Program-made: the position numbers and the translations under genes
Assembly: GCA_021770005.1 (NCBI GenBank)
Contig: JAETRV010000028.1
Location: 1 to 33,770 of the forward strand
Direction: 5' to 3'
Length of the DNA stretch: 33,770 bases
From: Anaerotruncus sp.
GTDB lineage: Bacteria > Bacillota > Clostridia > Oscillospirales > Ruminococcaceae
The notes under the pieces: generated by a model
The model's database searches: none
Seen by the model: the letters and a program-made list of their open reading frames with translations, nothing else
What the model was told of the DNA's origin: nothing
Shown here: piece after piece, positions 9,002 through 17,402 of the stretch
Layout of the letters: each line of letters opens with the position of its first letter
Position numbering within the stretch: position 1 is the stretch's first letter

Positions 9002-9390
9002 TTTTTTGGGGCGCCCGGTCCCGTCCGGGCGGACGGCTTGCGGACAGCGGACGTTTGCCCTGGGGCCTATGGCCCGAAGCGCGGCATCTGCCGCGGCGCC
9101 CCTTGCGGGCTGTCTCGCGGGGAGGGGTTGGCGGCCCCTCCCCGTGTACCCCACCCCGGCGGGCTTTGCGCGGCTTCGGATGTCTGGAGGCATCCGAGGG
9201 CGCAATTCAGCCTTGCGCATGAGCGCTTCACCCGGGGGCAGGGGGTTTTTAAGGGGCTTGCCTTTTCAATGCGGTTTTGGCCCCTTTTCGTGTATCTTTC
9301 GCATCCCGTGCCGCATATCGGCACACCCCCTGAAAGGCGTTGCTTTGGTCTGGCGCCCAAAACGCCGCGCGCCCCGGGCGCCTGTAGATA
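9002..9390 (+). repeat. Mosaic palindromic repeat, copy B (degenerate)
   Basis: This copy fills most of the gap between the FtsA-like gene (stop at 9000) and the EAL-HDOD gene. The core is in + orientation around 9202-9229 with a few changes (GCAATTCAGCCTTGCGCATG). The stem equivalent to the GGTTCC hairpin of other copies has decayed (around 9270-9295), while GTGCCG...CGGCAC near 9308-9322 is retained. Its higher divergence suggests an older insertion. Confidence 0.75.
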
Positions 9391-9427
9391 GATTGTTCAC
9401 AAGAATTGATGAAGAGAGGCACAGATT

Positions 9428-10723
9428 ATGGAAACCTATATTGTCCGGCAGCCGATACTCGACCGGTCCAAGCAGGTGGTTGCTTATGAAATCCTCTACA
9501 AAGAGGATGAAAGCTCCCTCTACCAGCAGCGGGATTCCCGGGTCGCCAACGCGATTGAAGAGTTCCTCACCGAGCTGAGCAGCGAGAGCTTCCTCGGCGG
9601 GAAAGCCGCGTTTTTGACCTTCACCCCTAATCTGCTGATGAAGAACATCCCAAAGATGTTTTCCCCCGACCGGCTGGTCATCCAGATCGAGGATAACTCG
9701 ATCATCCATCCGGTGGCGCAGAAGATGATCTACCGCTACAAGAAACAGGGGTACAAGCTTGCAATCCGCGACTTCGAATTCTCCCCGCGCTATTTCAGCA
9801 TCATGGATGCGGTGGATTATGTCAAGGTTAATTTCGGCAGGGTCGGCAACGGCCTGCTCTCCGAATCCTCGCTGAAAAACGTTGTGGATATCGCGCACAG
9901 TTTCGGCAAAAAGGTAATTGCCTACCAGGTGAATTCCCCCGTGGCCCGCGACCTCGCGCAGGAGCTGGGGTGCGATTTTACACAGGGCACCTGCGTTGCC
10001 GAGCAGACCACCTCCAAGGTCCACCGGGTCGACCATATGCAGAGCAACTTCTTCCAGCTGATGGTTGCCGTCGCGCGCGATGAGCCGGACGTGGAGGAGA
10101 TCACCCAGATCATCTCCCGCGATGTCGCGCTTGCTTTCTCGCTCATGAAGCTGGTCAATTCGGCTTATTTCGCCCTGCGCAACCGCGCGAAGTCGATCCA
10201 GCAGGCGCTGGTCATCCTCGGCATCGGCCAGCTCAAGCAGTGGATTTATCTGCTCTCGTTCAAGCAGGAGAATGGCGGCACCTCCGAGGAGCTGATCAAG
10301 ACCTCGTTCCTGCGGGCGACCTTCTGCCAGGAGCTTGCCAAGCATCTCGAAAACTTCCCGATCTCTTCCTCCGAGGCGTATATGCTCGGCATGTTCTCCA
10401 CCCTTGACCAGCTCATGGAGCTGCCGCTTGATATGGTGCTCGCCGAGCTGCCTGTGGCGCAGGAGATCAAGGATGCACTGCTGACCAAGGAGGGGAAATG
10501 CGGCTACCTCTACCAGCTCGTGCTCTGCTACGAAAGCGCCGATTGGAGCCAGATGACCCGTTTTGCCGAGCTGCTCGGCCTGCCGATGAATATCATCACC
10601 CAGATCTATTTCGATTCGGTCGAGAGCGTCAACGCAATCTGGGCCAGCCTGCTCAAACCCGGCCAGGCCGAAACCGAGCAGGCCGCCGAGGCGCTTGAGG
10701 AAGAGATGGCCTCCAAGCAATAA
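9428..10723 (+). CDS. EAL-HDOD signalling protein (catalytically degenerate EAL)
   Basis: A 431-residue protein of the YuxH type. The N-terminal half is an EAL-fold domain beginning VRQPILDRSKQVVAYEILYK, where the EAL signature is replaced by EIL. The usual metal-binding acidic residues are not evident, so phosphodiesterase activity is unlikely. The C-terminal half is an HDOD domain: DVEEITQIISRDVALAFSLMKLVNSAYF, then the conserved SIQQALVILGIGQLKQW. Proteins of this design usually act as adaptors in motility and c-di-GMP control. It sits between the PilZ/FtsA-like genes and the receptors. RBS AGAGAGG lies about nine bases before the ATG. The family call is firm; the partner is unknown. Confidence 0.9.
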   Translation: METYIVRQPILDRSKQVVAYEILYKEDESSLYQQRDSRVANAIEEFLTELSSESFLGGKAAFLTFTPNLLMKNIPKMFSPDRLVIQIEDNSIIHPVAQKMIYRYKKQGYKLAIRDFEFSPRYFSIMDAVDYVKVNFGRVGNGLLSESSLKNVVDIAHSFGKKVIAYQVNSPVARDLAQELGCDFTQGTCVAEQTTSKVHRVDHMQSNFFQLMVAVARDEPDVEEITQIISRDVALAFSLMKLVNSAYFALRNRAKSIQQALVILGIGQLKQWIYLLSFKQENGGTSEELIKTSFLRATFCQELAKHLENFPISSSEAYMLGMFSTLDQLMELPLDMVLAELPVAQEIKDALLTKEGKCGYLYQLVLCYESADWSQMTRFAELLGLPMNIITQIYFDSVESVNAIWASLLKPGQAETEQAAEALEEEMASKQ

Positions 10724-10815
10724 CAAAAAGTAGGATTTTCCTCTTGGTTTCTGTACGTAATGCCTGTCTTTCAACCCATTTATGTTTAAAAATTTCATTT
10801 TTTTGCACAAACCCC

Positions 10816-10843
10816 TTGCATTTTACAGGAAAATGGCGATAAT
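10816..10843 (+). promoter_or_regulatory. Candidate sigma-A promoter for the first chemoreceptor
   Basis: TTGCAT at 10816-10821 and GATAAT at 10838-10843 are spaced by 16 bases in an AT-rich region, 85 bases before the receptor start. GGCGATAA at 10835-10842 also resembles the -10 of a flagellar sigma-28/sigma-D promoter (GCCGATAA), but no TAAA lies at the right distance upstream. Sigma-A is therefore preferred. Confidence 0.55.
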
Positions 10844-10927
10844 TAAATAATAGCCGAGATATGCGGGGGATGTGACGGTCATCCTTTTGCAAGTGGGAAT
10901 CTTTTTCAGCCAGAGGAGGAGTTTGTT

Positions 10928-12673
10928 TTGTTCAAGAATATGAAAATCAGGACCAAAATCCTGACCGGTTTCGGAACGGCGATTATCATGTACATCATTT
11001 CGATTATCATCGGCGTGGGCAGCTTGATCAGCGTGGCCGACGCGCTTGATCGGTTCTATCATAATCCGTACCCGATGGTCAAGGCCGCTTCGGATTGCCA
11101 GACGGTCACCAAAGAGGTTCAGCTCAACGTTTACCGCGCGTTCGTTGCGGAAACCCCCGAGCGGCTCCAAAGCGCGCTGAGCGCGATCGAGGCGCAGAAG
11201 AGCACGCGCGATGAGTCGCTCGCCGAGCTGCGCGCTACGCATGTGGGAGAGCAGCAGCTTCTGCTCGCGGTGGAAAATTCCATCGCCGCAACCGCTGCCC
11301 CGCGCGATCGCGCCATCGAGCTGATCAAGGCGGGCAAGAAGGAGGAAGCGCTCTCCGCGATCCAGAACGACTACCGCACCTCCTGCGATACCTTCCAGGA
11401 GGATCTCGACGCCCTGATCGCTTACGGCGACCAGATGGCGGTCACTTTCTACGAGGACGGGGTCAAAATCCGCAATTTCTGTGTCCTGCTCTTCTCGATC
11501 CTCTCGGTCGTGAGCGTGGCAATCATGATGTTCCTGACCGTGAATATCTCCAAGAGCCTGACCCGCCCGATCATCGAGCTGGAAGGCGCGATAAATAAGC
11601 TGTCCAAGGGCGACCTGAAAGCGGTGGTGACCTATCAGTCGCGCGACGAGCTGGGGCAGCTCGCAGACAGCCTGCGCACGGTCCTGAACACCCTGTCTTC
11701 GTATGTCTCCGACATCAGCAGCAAGCTGGGGATGGTCGCGGGCGGCAACCTCAACACCACGATGGATATGGAATATGCGGGCGATTTCGCACCGATCCGC
11801 ACCTCCTGCAACCAGATCATCGATTCGCTGAATAATACCCTCGGGCAGATCAACCAGTCGGCCGAGCAGGTCGCAAGCGGCTCCGAGCAGGTTTCGAGCG
11901 GCGCGCAGGCGCTCTCCCAGGGCGCAACTCAGCAGGCAAGCTCGGTGGAAGAGCTCGCCGCTACCATCAACGAGCTTTCCGGGCAGGTTACCAATACCGC
12001 CGGCAATGCCCGGGAGGTCAACAGCCTTGTGGCTTCTACCCGTGATGCAATCGACGGCTGCAACCATCAGATGGGCGACATGATGCAGGCGATGCAGAAG
12101 ATCAATACCAGTTCTTCCGAGATCGGCAAGATCATCAAGACGATCGAAGATATCGCGTTCCAGACAAACATCCTCGCGCTGAATGCGGCTGTTGAGGCGG
12201 CGCGTGCAGGCGCGGCGGGCAAGGGATTTGCGGTTGTAGCGGATGAGGTGCGTAACCTCGCGAGCAAGTCCGCGGAGGCGGCCAAGAACACCACCACCCT
12301 GATCGAAGGCTCGCTCAAGGCGGTCGAGGAAGGCAACGAGTTCTCGAGCGCGACCCAGCAGTCGCTGCTGGAGGTGGTCGAGCATACCGAGCAGGTCGCT
12401 GAGGCGATGGGCAAGATCACCAAGGCTTCGGATGACCAGGCCGAGGCGATCAAACAGGTCACGGTCGGCATCGATCAGATTTCCGCGGTTGTCCAGACCA
12501 ACTCCGCTACCGCCGAGCAATCTGCCGCGGCAAGCGAGGAGCTTTCCAGCCAGGCGAATGTCCTCAAAGGGCTGGTTGGGCAGTTCACGATTAAGGGCGG
12601 ATCCGCCGCAGGCGGCAATCTCTCTTATCAGTATGTTCCCGACAGCTTAGAATTCGACGATTCCAAATATTAA
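10928..12673 (+). CDS. Methyl-accepting chemotaxis protein (first of pair)
   Basis: A 581-residue transmembrane chemoreceptor. TM1 is about 11-33, followed by an extracellular four-helix-bundle ligand domain (about 35-180), TM2 about 181-205, a HAMP domain starting near [15 protein letters not shown], and a long signalling coiled coil. The kinase-contact tip is the conserved [20 protein letters not shown] (about 407). The start is TTG at 10928, preceded by GAGGAGGA; the second receptor has the same MFKN start from GTG, which supports this choice over an ATG at 10940. The C-terminus ends in an acidic tail, [13 protein letters not shown], nearly identical in the paralogue. The ligand is unknown. 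It most likely signals to the CheA/CheW in this window. Confidence 0.95.
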   Translation: MFKNMKIRTKILTGFGTAIIMYIISIIIGVGSLISVADALDRFYHNPYPMVKAASDCQTVTKEVQLNVYRAFVAETPERLQSALSAIEAQKSTRDESLAELRATHVGEQQLLLAVENSIAATAAPRDRAIELIKAGKKEEALSAIQNDYRTSCDTFQEDLDALIAYGDQMAVTFYEDGVKIRNFCVLLFSILSVVSVAIMMFLTVNISKSLTRPIIELEGAINKLSKGDLKAVVTYQSRDELGQLADSLRTVLNTLSSYVSDISSKLGMVAGGNLNTTMDMEYAGDFAPIRTSCNQIIDSLNNTLGQINQSAEQVASGSEQVSSGAQALSQGATQQASSVEELAATINELSGQVTNTAGNAREVNSLVASTRDAIDGCNHQMGDMMQAMQKINTSSSEIGKIIKTIEDIAFQTNILALNAAVEAARAGAAGKGFAVVADEVRNLASKSAEAAKNTTTLIEGSLKAVEEGNEFSSATQQSLLEVVEHTEQVAEAMGKITKASDDQAEAIKQVTVGIDQISAVVQTNSATAEQSAAASEELSSQANVLKGLVGQFTIKGGSAAGGNLSYQYVPDSLEFDDSKY

Positions 12674-12711
12674 ACCGTCTTTCACCCGGGTGGGGCGATC
12701 CCATCCGGGCC

Positions 12712-12745
12712 GGGAACCGCTCTGAAACCGTCCGGACCGGTTCCC
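12712..12745 (+). terminator. Possible terminator after first chemoreceptor
   Basis: GGGAACCG (12712-12719) can pair with CGGTTCCC (12738-12745). The downstream T run is only three bases, so termination may be weak or factor-dependent. It lies 38 bases after the receptor stop codon. Confidence 0.4.
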
Positions 12746-12837
12746 TTTGCTAAAGGTGGCGGGGCCGGTGGCTGAGTTCCCGGCAGAGATAGAACAGATT
12801 TATGGAATAGCATGTGTCATACGTTTATTTAACCATG

Positions 12838-12883
12838 CCCGACATAGACTATGTCGGGGGACGCATCTTTCCGCCGCGTCCCC
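12838..12883. promoter_or_regulatory. Two adjoining inverted repeats upstream of second chemoreceptor
   Basis: CCCGACATAG (12838-12847) and CTATGTCGGG (12849-12858) form a perfect inverted repeat around one base. It is followed at once by GGGGACGC (12857-12864) pairing with GCGTCCCC (12876-12883). They lie about 205 bases before the second receptor gene in an otherwise AT-rich 413-base gap. No T run follows, so this is not a typical terminator. It could be a protein-binding operator or structured leader. It does not match the c-di-GMP riboswitch layout I know. Confidence 0.5.
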
Positions 12884-13086
12884 TAATCCTCCTTAGTGGG
12901 ATCTTTTGTGTTTATTTTTTATCATTTTGTTGCCTGTAACCTGGCTGAAAAATTTTCCTTAAAAATTTTGTGCATATCGCTTGTTTTTTTTTTTTTCCTG
13001 CCGAAAAGGGAAATGTAGATATTAATTGCGGTAGAGTTCCTTTTGGGATCCCTGCTAATTTTAAAACTCTAAGGAGGCGTTTTCCG

Positions 13087-14835
13087 GTGTTCAAAAATCT
13101 AAAGGTCAGGACAAAGATTCTGACCGGGTTCGGGATTGTGATGATCCTCTATATCATTGCAGTCATCTCAAGTATGGTAGGTCTGTCGAGCGTTTCGGAT
13201 GGCTTGGAGAATTTCTACTATCAACCTTATCCATTAGTTCAGCGCGCGCTGAAAGCACAGGCAATTACCAAGGAAATCCAGCTTGACATGTACCGCGCAT
13301 ACGCAAGCAAGGACAACGTCACCATGCAGCATTACTTAGACGCGGCTGCAAAAGAGGCCGAAAACATGGTTGCCAACCTCAACGAGCTCCGGAACTCTTA
13401 TGTAGGCGACCCCAGCCTTTTGGCCAAGGTGGAGGAGACCTCTTTGGTCACCACCAATACCCGCAACAAGCTCCGGGAGATGATGGGCACCGAAAGCAAG
13501 GATGTTATCCTTGCGATGATCCAGGGGGATTACCGGACCGCCTGTTCCAACTACCAGACTGCGCTTGACGAGCTGATTGCGGGGACCAGTACGGTTGCGG
13601 ATTCGTTCTATAACAGCGGGCGTGTCACCAAGACCTATTGTATGGCAATTCTCTCTGTGTTGGCGGGCGTGAGCCTTGTGCTGACTCTCCTGCTCACGGC
13701 CACCATCTCCCGCAACCTCACCCGCCCGATCATCGAGCTGGAAACGGCTGTCAAACAGATGGCCAAGGGCGATCTTCACGGGGTAATCACCTATCAGTCG
13801 AAGGACGAGCTTGGCGAATTGGCAGAAAACCTGCGGTTTGTTTTGGCGACCCTTTCGGATTATATCAAGCATATCAGCAGCAAGCTCAAGATGATGGCGG
13901 ACGGCAACCTCAACACCGATATGGATATGGAGTATCTTGGTGATTTTGCCTCGATCCGCACCTCGGGCAACCAGATCATCGATTCGCTGAATAATACCCT
14001 CGGGCAGATCAACCAGTCGGCGGAACAGGTTTCGAGTGGCTCCGAGCAGGTCTCGAGCGGCGCACAGGCGCTCTCCCAGGGCGCAACCGAGCAGGCAAGC
14101 TCGGTGGAAGAGCTTGCCGCTACCATCAACGAGCTTTCCGGGCAGGTTACCAACACCGCCAGCAATGCCGACGAGGTCAACGAGCTGGTCGATTCGACCC
14201 GCGACGCGATCGACGGCTGCAACCGCCAGATGGGCGACATGATGCAGGCGATGCAGAAGATCAATACCAGTTCTTCCGAGATCGGCAAGATCATCAAGAC
14301 GATCGAAGATATCGCGTTCCAGACAAATATCCTCGCGCTGAATGCGGCTGTTGAGGCGGCGCGTGCAGGCGCGGCGGGCAAGGGATTTGCGGTTGTAGCG
14401 GATGAGGTGCGTAACCTCGCGAGCAAGTCCGCAGAGGCGGCCAAGAACACCACCACCCTGATCGAAGGCTCGCTCAAGGCGGTTGAGGAAGGCAACCATC
14501 TCTCCAATGCGACCCAGCAGTCGCTGCTGCAGGTGGTGGGACATGCCGAGCAGATCGCTGAGTCGATGGGCAAGATCACCAAGGCAACCAGCGACCAGGC
14601 CGAAGCGATCCAGCAGATCACCCTTGGGATCGACCAGATTTCCGCGGTTGTCCAGACCAACTCCGCTACCGCCGAGCAATCTGCCGCGGCAAGCGAGGAG
14701 CTTTCCAGCCAGGCAAACATGCTCAAAGGGTTGGTTGGACAGTTCAACCTCAAGGGCAGCAGTGCAGGCGGTTCCTCCAGTCTCTCTTATTCCTACGTCC
14801 CTGACAGTCTTGATTTCGACGATTCCAAGTATTGA
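13087..14835 (+). CDS. Methyl-accepting chemotaxis protein (second of pair)
   Basis: A 582-residue chemoreceptor with the same layout as its neighbour: TM1 near the N-terminus, a divergent extracellular four-helix bundle, TM2, HAMP ([13 protein letters not shown]) and the signalling coiled coil. The start is GTG at 13087 with AAGGAGG at 13071-13077, matching the MFKN start of the first copy. From roughly 14000 to 14720 the DNA is almost identical to 11830-12560 of the first gene, including synonymous positions, while the sensing domains differ widely. That pattern fits recent gene conversion or strong homogenisation of the kinase-binding part. The tail [13 protein letters not shown] is shared. 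The ligand is unknown. Confidence 0.95.
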   Translation: MFKNLKVRTKILTGFGIVMILYIIAVISSMVGLSSVSDGLENFYYQPYPLVQRALKAQAITKEIQLDMYRAYASKDNVTMQHYLDAAAKEAENMVANLNELRNSYVGDPSLLAKVEETSLVTTNTRNKLREMMGTESKDVILAMIQGDYRTACSNYQTALDELIAGTSTVADSFYNSGRVTKTYCMAILSVLAGVSLVLTLLLTATISRNLTRPIIELETAVKQMAKGDLHGVITYQSKDELGELAENLRFVLATLSDYIKHISSKLKMMADGNLNTDMDMEYLGDFASIRTSGNQIIDSLNNTLGQINQSAEQVSSGSEQVSSGAQALSQGATEQASSVEELAATINELSGQVTNTASNADEVNELVDSTRDAIDGCNRQMGDMMQAMQKINTSSSEIGKIIKTIEDIAFQTNILALNAAVEAARAGAAGKGFAVVADEVRNLASKSAEAAKNTTTLIEGSLKAVEEGNHLSNATQQSLLQVVGHAEQIAESMGKITKATSDQAEAIQQITLGIDQISAVVQTNSATAEQSAAASEELSSQANMLKGLVGQFNLKGSSAGGSSSLSYSYVPDSLDFDDSKY

Positions 14836-14944
14836 GAATCGTTTGCAATTCAACACTGTAGGTTTTCTACTCTCTTCCCACAGGGCCGTTTCCCACATGG
14901 TTCCTGTGGGGAGAGATCCCATTTTTCCTCAAACCTCTCCTCAA

Positions 14945-15008
14945 AAAACAATCCCCCGGTCGGCTGCGCGGCGTTTGCCATGCGGCGTTCCGGGGGATTG
15001 TTTTGTTT
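14945..15008 (+). terminator. Terminator after second chemoreceptor
   Basis: AAAACAATCCCCCGG (14945-14959) pairs perfectly with CCGGGGGATTGTTTT (14990-15004), enclosing a GC-rich loop and followed by GTTTG. A smaller stem, CCCACAGG with CCTGTGGG, lies just upstream (about 14878-14911). The first stem has A and T at its outer ends and could terminate in both directions. Confidence 0.7.
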
Positions 15009-15042
15009 GTGCAGCGGTACAGCAGGTTCCCTCTTTAAATAA

Positions 15043-15359
15043 GAATGCCGCCTATCGGCGGCAGGGGATGCGGGGAATCCGCCCCCGCGCGGCGGGTGCC
15101 TTTTCGGATGCACGAAAAGGCACCAAAAGTGCATTTAAGGGGCAAGCCCCTTAAAAATCCCCGCGCCCCCAGGCAAAGCGCCCATGCTCAAGGCTGATTT
15201 GCACCATTAGGTGCCCCCAGACAACCGAATCTACATAGATTACGGAAAACCGATCGAGCACCGACGTAGAGGCGTTTTGCTTCTAGCCTGGGTCGGGTGG
15301 GTGAGGTTTGTCTGTTCAAAAAAATAGGTCGAGGCGAGTGCTGCGCAGCTGCACAAAAT
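15043..15359 (-). repeat. Mosaic palindromic repeat, copy C
   Basis: This copy lies between the receptor terminator and the stop codon of the leftward lipid kinase gene. From left to right it has TGCCGCC/GGCGGCA, the stem GGTGCC...GGCACC (15095-15124), the stem AAGGGGC/GCCCCTT and the core in minus orientation (15174-15205). Beyond 15250 it becomes divergent and ends in a TGCGCAGCTGCA palindrome next to the stop. Relative to copies F and J, the GGTGCC stem carries compensating changes on both arms. Confidence 0.8.
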
Positions 15360-16262
15360 CTATTCCGCGGATGTTGGCTTCGGACGCAGCACCTGCACCG
15401 CCCGATGACAGTTGCGCACCTCGACTTCTCGCAGGCTCCCGCCGTATTCGCCGTCGAGCGTCCAGGGGACCTCCTCCTCCGCTTCAAAGGTCAGGTGTGA
15501 AGTGCGCAGGCTTACCAGGTATTCCGAATCCAATTCCTGTTGCAGGATCGCCCGGAGCAGTGCCCGGGTCTGGGTGAGGTCCTCCGGGCTTCGCACCAAA
15601 AGCACCTCGAGAAGCCCGTCGTTCATCGAGATTGCAAACTCCTCGTTCAACCGGAACCCGCCGACCGAGATCGCGTTGCTCGCCATCCCGAAGAGGAACT
15701 CCCCCTCGATCTGCCCGCCATCGTGGGTGATTTTCATCCGGTAGGTCTTGATCGTCGGCAGCCGCCGGATCCCTTCGAGGATATAGGCCGCGCGGCCCAG
15801 ACGGTGCTTGGATTCCTGGGGGGTCTGGTAAGAGACGTCGGTAAACGCGCCGAATGCCGCAATATAGGTGAAATAGCGTCCGCCAAAACTGCCCACGTCA
15901 CAGGGGAAGGGGACCCCCTCGACGATTGCCCGCGCTGCCTCGGGGATGTTTTTGGAAAGCCCCAGGCTATAGGCGAAGTCGTTTACCGTCCCCGCCGGGA
16001 TGTACCCCAGCAGCGGGCGCGGGTCACACTGCATCAACCCCGAGACGGTCTCGTTCAATGTCCCGTCCCCGCCGCAGCAGACCACAAGGTCGAATTCCCC
16101 CGCCCGCGTTTCCAGCAGCCCGGGAATTTCCATCGGCCGTTGGGTTGTCCGGACGGTCGGCTCCCAGCCCGCTTTCACAAACAGGTCGATCGCTTCGAGC
16201 GCATGGGTTTTGATCTCCGCGCGGCCCGCGTATGGGTTGATTAAAAAAAGCAGTTTTTTCAT
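15360..16262 (-). CDS. Diacylglycerol/lipid kinase family protein (YegS/BmrU-like)
   Basis: A 300-residue enzyme of the DAGK catalytic family. It has the nucleotide-binding GGDGTLNE motif (64-71), PAGTVNDFA further on, and a C-terminal beta-sandwich region with an LDGEYG-like end (TLDGEYGGSL). Members phosphorylate diacylglycerol or related lipids at the membrane face using ATP; they carry no membrane helices. The length is normal and the motifs are intact. The start is ATG with AAGGAG about eight bases upstream. It appears to be a single-gene unit. The exact lipid substrate cannot be read from the sequence. Confidence 0.92.
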   Translation of the reverse strand: MKKLLFLINPYAGRAEIKTHALEAIDLFVKAGWEPTVRTTQRPMEIPGLLETRAGEFDLVVCCGGDGTLNETVSGLMQCDPRPLLGYIPAGTVNDFAYSLGLSKNIPEAARAIVEGVPFPCDVGSFGGRYFTYIAAFGAFTDVSYQTPQESKHRLGRAAYILEGIRRLPTIKTYRMKITHDGGQIEGEFLFGMASNAISVGGFRLNEEFAISMNDGLLEVLLVRSPEDLTQTRALLRAILQQELDSEYLVSLRTSHLTFEAEEEVPWTLDGEYGGSLREVEVRNCHRAVQVLRPKPTSAE

Positions 16263-16343
16263 GTTCCCTTCTCCTTTCGGGCGGATGTCGTTTTTGAGGA
16301 TGGGTTTTTCTCATTTTGGTGGCTACCACCGGTCTCCTGCTCG

Positions 16344-16360
16344 TGATCAAGTCTTGATCA
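16344..16360. promoter_or_regulatory. Perfect 8-bp inverted repeat upstream of lipid kinase
   Basis: TGATCAAG (16344-16351) and CTTGATCA (16353-16360) flank a single T. It lies 82 bases upstream of the lipid kinase start and at the 3' end of a predicted leftward small RNA. It may be an operator for the kinase gene, but nothing else supports this. Confidence 0.3.
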
Positions 16361-16455
16361 AACAGAAATAACCGCTCGTCCTTGCAAGTGAGCGGTTATT
16401 TCTTTATCGCAATAACTGAACGGGGACATTGACCGCTTGGCGGCAGTATCCCTTT
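16355..16455 (-). ncRNA. Predicted small RNA, orphan member of the toxin-associated RNA family
   Basis: A leftward promoter (16461-16490) is followed by about 100 bases ending in a strong stem: AGAAATAACCGCT (16364-16376) pairs with AGCGGTTATTTCT (16391-16403). The 5' part contains GCCGCCAAGCGGT, like the other RNAs of this family (CAAGCGGTTGG near 17010; CAGACGGT near 17345, 24998 and 33533). No toxin gene of either family is adjacent. It may regulate the toxin mRNAs in trans or be a relic. Confidence 0.6.
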
Positions 16456-16460
16456 TCTAT

Positions 16461-16490
16461 ATTATAGAATAGTTTCACAGGCTTTGTCAA
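16461..16490 (-). promoter_or_regulatory. Sigma-A promoter for the orphan small RNA
   Basis: Read leftward, TTGACA (16485-16490) and TATAAT (16461-16466) are separated by 18 bases. Both hexamers are perfect. Confidence 0.75.
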
Positions 16491-16492
16491 GA

Positions 16493-16926
16493 GATGTATG
16501 GGCGCATGTTGTTTTTGTGCAGCTGCGCGGCACCTTGCTTTTTTATTAAATGTGCCGCGATGCGGCGCGGGATGCCCGGTCCCGTCCGGGCGGACGGCTT
16601 GTTTTTTGCTTGTGCAAAAAGCAAGATAAAAAGCACACATAAGAGGGGTGGAACCCCTCTTATGGATCTCCCCTCGCCCCCAGACAAAGCGCCCATGCTC
16701 AAGGCTGATTTGCACCCTATTTCGCCCCCAAGTACCGAAGCCGCACAGAGTGCAGGAAATAGACGAGACACCCAGCCCCGGAAGGGAGGGGCACACGGGG
16801 AGGGGTCGCTGACCCCTAACCCGTGAGGCGCATCCTGCCCGCGCGTCGCGCGCAAGCGCGCTTCGGCGCAGCCGAGGAGCGACGGGCGTTGTTTTGGTCG
16901 GGAACCCAAAACAACATGCGCCGTAT
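16493..16926 (-). repeat. Mosaic palindromic repeat, copy D
   Basis: A full-length copy with the core in minus orientation (16685-16717). In place of the GGTTCC stem it has CTTGTTTTTTGC pairing with GCAAAAAGCAAG (around 16599-16626), the same substitution as copy G. Other stems are AAGAGGGGT/ACCCCTCTT, AGGGGTC/GACCCCT and GTTGTTTTGG/CCAAAACAAC at the right end (about 16888-16915). No open frame in it is credible. Confidence 0.85.
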
Positions 16927-16941
16927 ACCGTAACGATCCGG

Positions 16942-17037
16942 ATAAAAGGCAGAAACCGCCACCCTGGCCGGTGACGGTTTCTTCTTTTTTTAAGAAACAC
17001 TCATTGCTGGGCCAACCGCTTGTCGCAGCGCCCTTCT
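16942..17037 (-). ncRNA. Predicted small RNA upstream of toxin locus 1
   Basis: This RNA is predicted from a perfect leftward promoter (17044-17072) and a terminator stem, GAAACCGCCACC (16952-16963) with GGTGACGGTTTC (16970-16981). The stem is flanked by T tracts on both sides and may terminate both ways. The RNA carries CGACAAGCGGTTGGC near its 5' end, similar to the antitoxin RNAs. It is transcribed away from the toxin gene, so any action on the toxin would be in trans. Locus 3 has the same arrangement. Confidence 0.6.
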
Positions 17038-17043
17038 GTTTTT

Positions 17044-17072
17044 ATTATATCGTTAAATCCCGATGCTGTCAA
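17044..17072 (-). promoter_or_regulatory. Sigma-A promoter of upstream small RNA, toxin locus 1
   Basis: Read leftward, TTGACA (17067-17072) and TATAAT (17044-17049) are exactly 17 bases apart. The surrounding ~40 bases recur almost unchanged as a direct repeat at 17374-17413, around the antitoxin promoter. Confidence 0.8.
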
Positions 17073-17084
17073 GCGTCCTTTTTC

Positions 17085-17113
17085 TTGACCGGACAGCACT
17101 CCTATGGTAAAAT
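17085..17113 (+). promoter_or_regulatory. Sigma-A promoter of toxin gene, locus 1
   Basis: TTGACC (17085-17090) and TAAAAT (17108-17113) are 17 bases apart. The leader of about 85 bases contains CCCCCG and GGGGG blocks that can pair with the purine-rich ribosome site AAAGGGGGG, which would hide it. Confidence 0.75.
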
Positions 17114-17203
17114 AAACATAAGGTGTTGCCACATACGGTTGCAGGCGGTTGGCCCCCGAATGAAACGGGGGAACCCCCGTTTCGGAAGAAAGGGGGGATT
17201 GCT

Positions 17204-17290
17204 ATGGTTACATATTCGGAACTGTTCCAGTTCTGCTTAGTAATCTTGAGCGTTGTTGCTCTTGTTTTAGATGCAGCAAAAAAGAAATAA
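17204..17290 (+). CDS. Holin-like type I toxin peptide, locus 1
   Basis: A 28-residue peptide beginning MVTYSELFQFCLVIL, with a hydrophobic stretch followed by DAAKKK. This is the layout of the Hol_Tox/TxpA-like peptides of Firmicutes, which insert in the membrane. The same peptide with few changes is encoded at 25062-25148 and 33391-33477. AAAGGGGGGATT is the ribosome site. Its 3' end overlaps a predicted antisense RNA (17275-17367), as expected of a type I toxin-antitoxin pair. Too short for routine gene calling, but three conserved copies with conserved promoters support it strongly. Confidence 0.85.
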   Translation: MVTYSELFQFCLVILSVVALVLDAAKKK

Positions 17291-17367
17291 CCGCCACCCC
17301 GACAAAGTGATGCGGTTATTCCAACAATCACAAAGGGGCTAACCGTCTGCCGGCAGCACCTTTCTTT
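17275..17367 (-). ncRNA. Predicted antitoxin RNA, locus 1
   Basis: It is transcribed leftward from the promoter at 17374-17402 and ends in the stem AATAACCGC (17286-17294) with GCGGTTATT (17312-17320), then a U-rich tract. It overlaps the last codons and terminator of the toxin mRNA, so the two transcripts can pair at their 3' ends. The stem serves as a shared two-way terminator. Confidence 0.75.
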
Positions 17368-17373
17368 ATTTCT

Positions 17374-17402
17374 ATTATATCGTTAAATCCGGGCGCTGTC
17401 AA
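17374..17402 (-). promoter_or_regulatory. Sigma-A promoter of antitoxin RNA, locus 1
   Basis: Read leftward, TTGACA (17397-17402) and TATAAT (17374-17379) are exactly 17 bases apart. The stop codon of the adjoining Arc-like gene (17399-17401) lies inside the -35 box. Confidence 0.8.

Noticed and set aside
10835-10842. Flagellar sigma-28/sigma-D promoter before the first receptor
   Set aside because: The GGCGATAA box is close to GCCGATAA, but no TAAA element lies 14-16 bases upstream; a sigma-A reading fits better.
12780-13086. c-di-GMP riboswitch upstream of the second receptor
   Set aside because: The context is tempting, but the GEMM-type conserved joining segments are absent; only simple inverted repeats are seen.
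17053-17331. 92-residue leftward frame opposite toxin locus 1
   Set aside because: It overlaps the toxin gene, its promoter and the antitoxin terminator, and has no ribosome site.
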